Assembly (NCBI RefSeq): GCF_041381155.1
Contig: NC_091134.1
Coordinates: 38,523,338 to 38,587,337 of the forward strand
Source of the DNA: Argopecten irradians
Taxonomy: Eukaryota; Mollusca; Bivalvia; Pectinida; Pectinidae
Direction: 5' to 3'
Length of the DNA stretch: 64,000 bases
A program made the translations under genes and the position numbers. The stretch's first letter is position 1; each line of letters opens with the position of its first letter. Below, one piece after another: positions 22,733 to 34,800 of this stretch. The notes below the pieces were generated by a model. It was not told where the DNA came from and made no database searches. It was given only the letters and a program-made list of their open reading frames with translations.

Positions 22733-23856
22733 ATCCCCCGCCCAACGAAGTTGGCGGAGGATATACAAATGGGTTCCGTCCGTCCGTCCGTCTCTCCGTC
22801 CGTACGAATGGTTTCCGGAGCATAACTCTAAAATCAGAGGAGATATTTCCACGAAACTTCATACACACATTGGTCTTATGGTCTAGTAGTGCCTTTTGCT
22901 ATTTTTAGGTTTTCATTTTTTGCATTTTTTCCGTAACCATGGAATTATTGCTGAAAATATCATATTTTTGTACCAGGTTCGTTTCCGGGGCATAACTCTA
23001 AAACTAGAAGAGATATTTCCACGAAACTTCATAGACACATTGGTCTTATGGTCTAGTAGTGCCTTTTGCTATTTTAAGGTTTTCACTTTTTGTACTTTTT
23101 TCTGTAACCATGGAAACATTGCTGAAAATGGCAGATTTTTGTGTAAGAATCGTTTCCGGAGCACAACTCTAAAACCAGCAGAGATTATTTCCATGAAACT
23201 TCATAGACACATTGTTCTTATGGTCTAGTAGTGCCTTTTGCTATTTTTTAGCTTTTTTTCTGTAACCGTAGAAACATTGCTGAAAATATCATGTTTTTGT
23301 TGCAGGTTCATTTCCGGAGCATAACTCTAAAACCAGCAGAGATATTTCCACGAAACTTCATAGACACATTCTTTTTATGGTCTAGTAGTGCCTTTTGCTA
23401 TTTTTAGGTTTTCACTTTTTGTGCTTTTTTCTGTAACCATAGAAACATTGCTGAAAATATCATGTTTTTGTAGCAGGTTCATTTCCGGAGCATAACTCTA
23501 AAACCAGCAGAGATATTTCCACGAAACGTCATAGACACATTCTTTTTATGGTCTAGTAGTACATTTTGCTATTTTTAGGTTTTCATTTTTTGCACTTTTT
23601 CCGTTACCATGGAAACATTGCTGAAAATATCATGGTAAATGGTAAATGTTACTTTGCAAAACTCCACCCATCTTTGTGTATATAGTCTAATATAAATGTC
23701 AAGGCTGTATACCTGATTCAACAATTGCAGCCCCGCTCTACTTGAATTATATTCCATCTTTCTTTAGCTCCACTTCCTTTTTCCTGTTTTTTTTCCATAC
23801 ACATAAGTCTCCACAATCAAACTTACTTCAGCTTTGATATCTCCATAGGCGGGGGA
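22733..23856 (-). mobile_element. Hairpin-ended element with ~165 bp tandem units (nested)
   Basis: Ends are ATCCCCCGCC at the left and GGCGGGGGAT at the right. Just inside the left end is a hairpin CCGCCCAACGAAGTTGGCGG and a run of CGTCCGTCCGTC. Five or so units follow, each with GCATAACTCTAAAACCAGC, CACGAAACTTCATAGACAC and GGTCTAGTAGTGCC (starts near 22812, 22985, 23153, 23307, 23480). Read on the minus strand it has the same layout as the elements at 35649, 53260 and 57508. It interrupts the right arm of the larger element. Confidence 0.75.
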
Positions 23857-24354
23857 TCTGAATGACTATGTCCTTGTTTCATTCCTTATCGCTACATATA
23901 TTGGATTATTTGGCCATGAAATGTATTTGATGTTCTATTGTGGTCATGTTGATACCTTGTTTGTCCAATTCGGTTGAAAAATGTAATTAATATTTTCGCT
24001 TTTTAGTGAAATTCGAGATGGCGGCCATGTTATGCAATGTTAACATTTTGATTTGGGATCAGTTGGCCATAAGGGTTCAGAAAAATATTGGTCCGGAGGT
24101 TTCGGGGGAGGGGGGTGCATCTGGGACCCTCCTACCCCATGGCCTACAATGCGTCCTTGACGTTTCAACTGTTAAAGTAGGTATTCGTTTTTGTTTTAAA
24201 TAAAAAATATCCAAGTTCACACCAGTTCTGCTGGTTATTCTTGACGGCCCTATTATTTGGAGACACAATAATGAAGAAGAAAAACGAGAAACCTAGCTCC
24301 ATTCTGATTTTATTTATCAACAAATAAAATCGATATCATATTTCAATGGATGTT

Positions 24355-24432
24355 TCACACCGCATGCATAGGGGGCCGTCCTTACATGACCATAGCTGCT
24401 AATAGGACGTTAATAAATCAAACAGACAAACA
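24355..24432 (+). mobile_element. ~526 bp retroposed family, 3' end only
   Basis: Only the last ~75 bases: GGCCGTCCTTACATGACC, GCTAATAGGACGTTAATAAA and a CAAACAGACAAACAAA tail. Confidence 0.7.
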
Positions 24433-24560
24433 AAATTAAAAATACTTTATTCTTTCCATTATGTTTCTGCTAATAGATTTTACAAACCGTTGTTAAATAA
24501 TGTAATAATACTATTTAGATATCGATCTCGCATCGAGTATGCAATAAAAAAAGAGTTAAA

Positions 24561-25548
24561 AAACAAAGAGATCCCAGAGGGATCTTGGCGCCCACTAAAG
24601 AATGATCTATGTCTGACAATGGATAAAGGAATATTTTTCCTGCTTTTCAAATTTTTCCGAACATTCAACATATGAAATTCAGACAGATCGCTTCATTACT
24701 TTCTAAGAAACAGCGGTGAAATCAAAGATGGTCGCCGGTTGGCCATCTTGTTGACCGATCAGTCCCAAAGGTACTATGCACAACTAAATCGCAAACGGAA
24801 CCTACGCATGGAATATGAGAGATATATCCCTTCGGTAATTTTTGACATATAGCGGTAATTATCAAAATCCAAGATGGCCGCCTGGCGACCATCTTGTTCA
24901 CCGATCGAACCCAAAATCCAATATGCACAACTAGGGTCCTAGGGGAACATACGTATGAAATTAAAGAAAGATCCCTTCAGTACTTTCTGAGAAATAGCGG
25001 TAACAAATTTGACTATCAAAATCCAAGATGGCCGCCTGGCAGCCATCTTGTTCACTCATCAGTCCCAAAATCCAATATGCACAACGAGGGTCCTGGAGGA
25101 ACCTACATATAAAATTTCAGAAAGATCCCTCCAGTACTTTCTGAGAAATAGTGGTAACAAACCTTAGCTATCATAATCCAAGATGGCCGCCTGGCGGCCA
25201 TTTTGTTCACCGATCGGTCCAAAAATGCAATATGCACATTTAGGTCCTAGGGGAACCTACATATAAAATTTCAGAAATATCCCGTCAGTGCTTTCTGAGA
25301 AATAGCGGTAACAAACTTTAACAATCAAAATCCAAGATGGCCGCCTTGCGGCCATCTTGTTCACGGATCGGTCCCAAAATTCAATATGCACAACTAAGGT
25401 CGTAGGGGAACCTACATATGAAATTTGAAAAAAAGATCTCTCCAGTACTTTCTGAGAAATAGCGGTAACAAGAATTGTTAACGGATGGAAGGACCACGGA
25501 CGAAAGGCGATTTGAATAGCCCACCATCTGATGATGGTGGGCTAATAA
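24561..25548 (+). mobile_element. Hairpin-ended element with ~155 bp tandem units (family 2, copy 1)
   Basis: Starts AACAAAGAGATCCCAGAGGG (a hairpin GATCC/GGATC around an AGAG loop) followed by TTGGCGCCCAC. Ends with GACG-like bases, CGAAAGGCGATTTG, then the hairpin GCCCACCAT ... ATGGTGGGC and GCTAATAA. About five units of ~155 bases lie between, each with CCAAGATGGCCGCC, CCGATCGGTCCCAAAAT, GCACAACTAGGGTCC and GAAATAGCGGTAACAAAC. The same ends recur at 47751-50179. Confidence 0.8.
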
Positions 25549-25882
25549 CAAAAGTAATAAAACCCCACAGAATCCCTTGCCGGAATTCAGAAAAGTAACC
25601 ACCACGATTGAACACATTTCCTTTTTCTTACACTGAACAGTGCAGATCACAGCTTTCTTAACAATTCACACAGCTCCGTCCATACAGTTTGTGACTGTAT
25701 CCTTTTTATATTCTGGCCTGCAACGCAGAAGAAACGTTAATGAATAAAACTGATAGTCTAGATGAAAACATATGGATAAAGTTCACATTAAAATGAATAT
25801 TTCGAACCATTGCTCGTTTTTAGAAGAACAAAAATTCTTACAACATTTTTCAGTAACTTTTGTAAAAATCGAAATGAACAAA

Positions 25883-28800
25883 TTATAAAGCTTGTTTTCG
25901 TGTTGTATTTGAGCAATAAACGTACTTTCCGAACAGAACGCCATCTTGAATTGTTTCCGGTAATTCTTGGCCCATTGTTTCAGGCAGGATCAAAGCTAAA
26001 AACGCGGCCACAAGTGACAGAACTCCAAAAATAAGCATAGGAAACGCTTTTCCGATTCTTCCGGAAATGAGGTCACCCTTTTGGAAAAAAATACAATTTA
26101 GTTATAACTCCGTTATATGAATACACGATTTTTTTTGAGTATTTACGTATTTACTTTTTTGTAATCTTCAGGTTTGTTTATATAATTTTAACATATTTTG
26201 TTTCTCCTTGTTGTATAAGTACTAGTATATGACATTTGTGTTAAAACCAAAATTATCCAATAACTCACAGTATTAGATGTTTAAAGATGCAAAACAAGTG
26301 TATCACTTAGAAACATTTCAAACATACAATAGATCAAGCATAAAGGGAATAGGACGACTGGTTCGCCCGTTGTCAGTATAATTTGACCGGTTTTGTCGTG
26401 TTGCTTGGTGTCTTCAGCAGCATGTTTCAGTGATATAACACTATAAAAAGGGCAAGAGTTACACTGTACAAGACACAACCCAAATGTACTGTATACCCCC
26501 AGAACACGCACCTTGTAATTCACACACACGTAAGACAAAACATACATGAGAAGGCCGTAAATGGCACTGGCTGTTAATAGGACGTTAATTAATCAAACAA
26601 ACAAATGTTCGAAAACAAACGAATGTTCGCTCAGTTATGGAACATAAAAGTTTAAAGGGTTTCATGATAGGAAACTGAATAATTTACCGATTCAGCAACA
26701 TAGGAAGCCACAATACCGCCAATTCTACCGAAGATTGAACAGGAACTTAACGCGGTCCCACGGACTACAGTTGGAAACAGCTCCGCAGAGTACACCAGTA
26801 TGATACTGAATGCTGCTGATATACCCAGCTTCCCTAGTAACGCCAAAGTCACATTTAGTGATTGGTATTCTGAAAGTAGACACAATGTACACACACATCT
26901 GAAGCTGAAAAAAACAACCCCTGACAAATGACTAAATACCATTATTCAGACTCAAGACATAAGGGCAAATACATTTGCATTCGCAAACAGAATCTCATAT
27001 AGCGACAATAGCTATATAAAAAGGCAAAAGTTCTTTTATACAAGAAGACATAATATTAATATACCAGTCTCCCAAAAGACGCACTACATACACACTGTAC
27101 ACTGCATACATGGAAATTCGTCCCTACATGTCACTGGCTGTTAATAGGACGTTAATAATCAAACAAACAAGCAAACAAACATAAAACAACAGGAATGAAA
27201 ATGAACCCTGCTAAACAAATCAATGCCAGCTGCTTATTTTCATTCATCTTTTATTCCATTCTTATTATTAATGTATTCAAACATGGTAATTGCAAATATA
27301 GTCATTACAATTTCTGGATAGCACTGTCGTAAGCGGAATTTCAATTTATATTGAATATAAAGGCCACTTCGATTAAAATGCATATCTTTGGCATCACACG
27401 CTGCATTCTGTATGTGATCGAGTTAGATTTATAAATATCCAGGTTGCCTTTCAACTTCAATACATAAGTCGACAAATACTGTTAGGCATTTTTGTGTGCG
27501 ATTACTTACCTTGATCTAGGTAGATGGTAGTTAATAAAGTAGAGATGCATGCAACGCCACATACTATCATACAAACGAAGAAGAGCCTTTTTCGACCGAT
27601 CCTGTCCATCAGTAGTAATGGTATTGTATAGGCTGGCAACTCAACCAAACCAGAGAGGCAAAAGTTGAGATAAAAGTTGCCTCCTAGATTCTCAGTGTTT
27701 AACGTCAACCCATAATATGACATAGTGATCACACACCTGCAGTATGACAAAGTGATCATATACCTGTAATATGACAATGACCACACACCTGTAATATTAC
27801 ATAGTGATCACACCTGTAATATGACATAGTGATAACACACCTGTAATATGACATAGTGATCACACTCCTGTAATATGACATAGTGATCACACACCTGTAA
27901 TATGACATAGTGATCACACACCTGTAATATGACATAGTGATCACACACCTGTAATATGACAGTGATGACACACCTGTAATATGACATAGTGATCACACAC
28001 CTGTAATATGACATAGTGATCACACACCTGTAATATGACATAGTGATCACACACCTGTAATATGACATAGTGATCACACACCTGTAATATGACATAGTGA
28101 TAACACACCTGTAATATGACATAGTGATCACACACCTGTAATATGACATAGTGATCACACACCTGTAATATGACAGTGATACACACCTGTAATATGACAT
28201 AGTGATCACACACCTGTAATATGACAGTGATCACACACCTGTAATATGACATAGTGATCACACTCCTGTAATATGACATAGTGATCACACACCTGTAATA
28301 TGACAAATGATCACCACAGTGATCCTGTAATATGACATAGTGATCACACACCTGTAATATGACAGTGATCACACACCTGTAATATGACATAGTGATCACA
28401 CTCCTGTAATATGACATAGTGATCACACTCCTGTAATATGACATAGTGATCACACTCCTGTAATATGACATAGTGATCACACACCTGTAATATGACATAG
28501 TGATCACACACCTGTAATATGACATGACAGTGATCACACACCTGTAATATGACATAGTGATCACACACCTGTAAATATGACAGTGATCACACACCTGTAA
28601 TATGACATAGTGATCACACACTGTAATATAAGTGATCACACACCTGTAATATGACATAGTGATCACACAGCTGTAATATGACAGTGATCACACTCCTGTA
28701 ATATGACATAGTGATCACACACCTGTAATATGACAAAGTGATCACACACCTGTAATATGACAGTGATCACACTCCTGTAATATGACATAATGATCACACA

Positions 28801-31800
28801 GCTGTAATATGACAGTGATGACACACCTGTAATATGACATAGTGATCACACACCTGTAATATGACATAGTGATCACACACCTGTAATATGACATAGTGAT
28901 CACACAGCTGTAATATGACAGTGATCACACTCCTGTAATATGACATAGTGATCACACACCTGTAATATGACAAAGTGATCACACACCTGTAATATGACAT
29001 AGTGATCACACACCTGTAATATGACAGTGATCACACACCTGTAATATGACATAGTGATCACACACCTGTAATATGACATAGTGAATCACACACCTGTAAT
29101 ATGACAGTGATCACACTCCTGTAATATGACAGTGATCACACACCTGTAATATGACATAGTGATCACACACCTGTAATATGACATAGTGATCACACTCCTG
29201 TAATATACATAGTGATAATGACACACCTGTAATATGACATAGTGATCACACACCTGTAATATGACATGATGACCTGTATATGACACACACTCTGTAATAT
29301 GACAGTGATCACACACCTGTAATATGACATAGTGATCACACACCTGTAATATGACAGTGATCACACACCTGTAATATGACATAATGATCACACACCTGTA
29401 ATATGACATAGTGATCACACACCTGTAATATGACATAGTGATCACACTCCTGTAATATGACATAGTGATCACACACCTGTAATATATCATGGTGATCACA
29501 CACCTGTAATATGACAGTGATCACACACCTGTAATATGACATAGTGATCACACACCTGTAATATGACAGTGATCACACACCTGTAATATGACATAGTGAT
29601 CACACACCTGTAATATGACATAGTGATCACACACCTGTAATATGACAGTGATCACACACCTGTAATATGACATAGTGATCACACACCTGTAATATGACAT
29701 AGTGATCACACACCTGTAATATGACATAGTGATCACACTCCTGTAATATGACATAGTGATCACACTCCTGTAATATGACAGTGATCACACACCTGTAATG
29801 ACATGACAGTGATCACACTCCTGTAATATGACATAGTGATCACACTCCTGTAATATGACATAATGATCACACACCTGTAATATGACATAGTGATCACACA
29901 CCTGTAATATGACAGTGATCACACTCCTGTAATATGACATAGTGATCACACACCTGTAATATGACAGTGATCACACACCTGTAATATGACATAGTGATCA
30001 CACACCTGTAATATGACAGTGATCACACTCCTGTAATATGACATAGTGATCACACACCTGTAATATGACAATGATCACACACCTGTAATATGACAGTGAT
30101 CACAAACCTGTAATATGACATAATGATCACACACCTGTAATATGACAGTGATCACACACCTGTAATATGACATAGTGATCACACTCCTGTAATATGACAT
30201 AGTGATCACACACCTGTAATATATGACAGTGTGTAATACAACTGTGATCACTGTAATATGGACATATGACAATGATCACACACACCCTGTAATATGACAT
30301 AGTGATCACACTCCTGTAATATGACATAGTGATCACACACCTGTAATATGACAGTGATCACACACCTGTAATATGACATAGTGATCACACAGCTGATCAC
30401 ACCTGTAATATGACATAGTGATCACACACCTGTAATATGACAGTGATCACATACCTGTAATATGACAGTGATCACACACCTGTAATATGACATAAAGATC
30501 ACACACCTGTAATATGACAGTGATCACATACCTGTAATATGACATAATGATCACACACCTGTAATATGACAGTGATCACACACCTGTAATATGACATAGT
30601 GAACACACTCCTGTAATATGACATAGTGATCACACTCCTGTAATATGACATAGTGATCACACACCTGTAATATGACAGTGATCACACACCTGTAATATGA
30701 CATGACAGTGATCACACACCTGTAATATGACATAGTGATCACACACCTGTAATATGACATAGTGATCACACTCCTGTAATATGACATAGTGATCACACAC
30801 ACCTGTAATATGACATAGTGATCACACACCTGTAATATGACAGTGATCACACTCCTGTAATATGACAGTGATCACACACCTGTAATATGACATAGTGATC
30901 ACACTCCTGTAATATGACAAGTGATCACACTCCTGTAATATGACATAGTGATCACATATCTGTAATATGACAGTGATCACACACCTGTAATATGACATAG
31001 TGATCACACATCTGTAATATGACAGTGATCACACACCTGTAATATGACATAATGATCACACACCTGTAATATGACATAGTGATCACACACCAGTGTAATA
31101 TGACATACTGATATGATCACACACCTGTAATATGACAGTGATCACACACCTGTAATATGACATAGTGATCACACACCTGTAATATGACAGTGATCACACA
31201 CCTGTAATATGACATAGTGATCACACACCTGTAATATGACAGTGATCACACACTGTAATATGACATAGTGATCACACACCTGTAATATGACAGTGATCAC
31301 ACACCTGTAATATGACAGTGATCACACACCTGTAATATGACATATGATCACACACCTGTAATATGACAGTGATCACACACCTGTAATATGACATGATCAC
31401 ACACCTGTAATATGACAGTGATCACACACCTGTAATATGACATACAACACCTGTAATATGACATAGTGACACACACCTGTAATATGACATAGTGATAACA
31501 CACCTGTAATATGACATAGTGATCACACTCCTGTAATATGACATAGTGATCACACACCTGTAATATGACATAGTGATCACACACCTGTAATATGACATAG
31601 TGATCACACACCTGTAATATGACATAGTGATCACACACCTGTAATATGACATAGTGATCACACACCTGTAATATGACATAGTGATCACACACCTGTAATA
31701 TGACAGTGATCACACTCCTGTAATATGACAGTGATCACACACCTGTAATATGACATAGTGATCACACATCTGTAAAATGACATAGAGATCTCACATCTGT

Positions 31801-34800
31801 ATTATGAAATAATGATCACACACCTGTAATATGACAGTGATAACACCCTGTAATATGACATAATGAGCACACTCCTGTAATATGACATAGTGAGCACACT
31901 CCTGTAATATGACATAGTGACCACACACCTGCAATATGACATAGTGATCACATATATGTAATATGACAGAATGATCACACAAGTATAAACTTTCCAGCCC
32001 ATCGCACCAGGTTGGCTAATAACACAACCATCAGTACTATGGGTATAACATTGCTTGACGCCAAAACTACACAAGCCAAATACTGCTGATAAGCAAGGGT
32101 CTTTGCATTACTTACATGTTAAATGAGATTATAATCATCCGTGGTAGAAAAACTCTCGAGTTTAACAGCTGACAAAATTTCCTGCCGCTTCCTATCCTAT
32201 TTTTAGAAGTATTCTCAACTATCCTCGAAATATCCAACATGTCGTCTGCTAGTGACACCCTGTTCACACGTGCAGCTTTTCGCAGAATTTTTTTAGCCTC
32301 CGAAAACCTTTGCTTCGTGATAAGCCATCTTGGAGATTCTGGCAAGAGCCTTCGACAAACAGAAATTATAATATGGTAAACAATGGATTTTCTATGTAAA
32401 AATTAAAACAAACAGCAAAAGTAAAAACTGTATTCTCAATGTTAATGACAGTATATTTTTTTTGTGTGTGTTAATCTCAAAAGCATAGAAAAACAAAGTT
32501 AATCCTTGAATTTTCATTACAAGCGAAATTCAAACACATTTTCTGATGATAAATTATAACAAGAACAACGTACAACGATAAAAATTCCAATATTAATCTT
32601 GGGTGAATTTATATCAATTTCTTATAACTTTCAATTTGAAATTTTCAAGTTCAAATTAAAACAAGATTTTTGTTCTGATCGACAAAACGTCGGTTTCGAG
32701 ATGTCAAAACCTCGTGGGTAAAGTACGATTTACCATTGATTAGATTTGTGATTGTGATTTTTGTGACGTAACAATCACCGGAAGGTGGAGTTAAGCAATA
32801 ACATATAGTATTTTACCCACGCCGTCCTGATGCTGTAGGTTCTTGGCTTACCAATAATAAAATAGAAAGAAGACACAAGGTACTGCACATGCTAATTCGA
32901 GGTGTTTCCAATGCCGTATGAAGTAGGCCATCCCTGAGAGCGCCATGATACCAAGTGCAAAGAAATGGTTTGTTAACGTGCCAGTGAAAGATCTCTTGGA
33001 AGGTCCGACAAGCTCTAACCCTATACATGAATTCAAACACAAGAACACATTTTGCTAGAGTAAATTGTCAATGATTCATACAGGAGATAATCTTCTGGTC
33101 AAATGAGTGATCTTCAAAAGCGAGTGATGAAATCTAAGTGGATTTTTACAAATAGCTAATTAATATAAATATATAAACTTTTCACATCGATTGCCAAACA
33201 AATTATACTCATATAAATCACGTTCGTTGGTCTGTATGTGAGCGCTTGCAGTTTTTAGAATGAACAGAAATCGGAGTGCCCGCAGTAACTCTCGTGATTG
33301 GGTAGGTTACATCTGCCCTCTACGCGTCTATGCTAGGATCGAACCCCAACCGCATAAGTAAATGTTTGAACCATTATACCACCCTATCACACAATCTATA
33401 GCTTATTCATACTACTTCAAACTAAAACTTATACAATGTATTGGCTAAAACTACCTATGATCAGTCCAGGGGCGTACATCCCTTCACTGGCAACTCCAAT
33501 AAACAACATACAGACACTGAAGAATGTGAAGTTGGGCGACCAGGCTAGACTCAAGGTAGACGCAATCAGTAATATTGCTCCAACCAGCAGACTTGTTTTG
33601 CGGCCAAACCTGGGATGAGATGGATCGTATATTTCAAAATACCGTTAAATTGCATGAATTACATGTATAACATCTTAAGAAACCTTTTTTAATTGCATCG
33701 TTTTTATCCTATTTAAACTTACCTTGAATCCATAGAGAAACACACTATATTAATAACATATATTGCCTAAATCTTAAAATTTGTCTGTAAAAGTACTTCA
33801 CTGAAAATGAACACAAATTTGTTTAAATAAACAAGAAAAATAAATTTCACGATAAGGGAGATAAAATTTATATATAAAAACTTATATTTCGTCATTAACT
33901 GAGAAAGAGTGACTTAATTTTTCTGAGAACTTCGATGTGCCAGTTCTTGATTCTTAACGTTCTAACTTTTCAGCAATTTTCTAGATGAAAAAATGAATAT
34001 AAAAACGTACATAACGTTCTAAGCTAAATTAGTATTTATTAGGCGAAAAATGAAACAAATATGAAACTTACACATCAGAGATATGGCCTATTGTGATTGC
34101 TCCGACTAAAACTCCGGCAAAAAAGAAAGATTTTGCCATAGCCGTCTTTTGAGCATTTCTGCATACCAAATTATTCTGTAAATGTATTACCAATGAGAAA
34201 CTTTATAATATCATAATTATATGTATTCGTCAGGCAAAATACTGCAAGTGTCTTGATTAAAATGATAAATGTACAATGAGTCAACACAAGATTCCAATGT
34301 AGCACTAGATATACGTTTAGTATAGTGTTTTGGTAGGTTGAGTGGGCATAATTTATCTTCTTGTATAGTGTAACTCTTACCCGTTTCGTAGCAACTCTGA
34401 TTTGTTTTGGCTTCGTTGTTCTGTTTATTTTTTGTTTGTTTTTGTTTTGTGGAGGATAGGAATTCTCAAAGAGCTAATCGACGCTAAATAAATTGTAAGT
34501 CACAAATTTAATACATCTTTAATATGACTAAATTGCGACATGATATCGCCATTGTTATTTAACATTATATTAGATATTGTACTCAAAAACTAGAAATGTA
34601 TATTTAATAAAAATGAAATGTTGAATTTCAACTGACCATGGAAGTGAACGTTTCTGTGAAGACATCCTTGCTGTATACCCAGGCGTCACAGTTGACTTTG
34701 GAAACATTTGTCCAGTAACTGGAATTGTCTAGAAGGTAGAGATGACAATTGTCGTAGGTCCCGTCCTTGGAAGACGGAATGTGTTGGTCAATGAGGGACT

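Larger units (their letters stand above)
20563..24155. mobile_element. ~3.6 kb long-inverted-repeat element with nested insertion
   Basis: The left arm (20563 to about 20940) and the right arm (22664-22732 plus 23857 to about 24155, read on the other strand) match for nearly 380 bases. Shared blocks include CCATGGCCTAGGAGGGTCCC, CAAAATGTTAACATTGCATA, TCTCGAATTTCACTAAAAAG, AATAATCCAATATATGTAGC and GGATTTTAAGCTCAAAGA. The right arm is split by the nested element at 22733-23856. A broken Tigger-type transposase (21060-22060) lies between the arms. Whether the transposase belongs to this element or was captured is not settled. Confidence 0.7.

Noticed and set aside
27737-31980. CRISPR-like direct repeats
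   Set aside because: Units are directly adjacent with no unique spacers, the unit comes from a local exon, and the context is a eukaryotic intron.
27808-31982. Many minus-strand open frames of 60-241 codons with MSYYRCVIT-type repeats
   Set aside because: They are readings of the minisatellite in different frames, with no independent start, terminator or family; they are explained by the exon-derived unit.
33310-33392. Functional tRNA gene
   Set aside because: A- and B-box-like bases exist, but acceptor and anticodon stems do not pair convincingly and it lies in SINE-like context.
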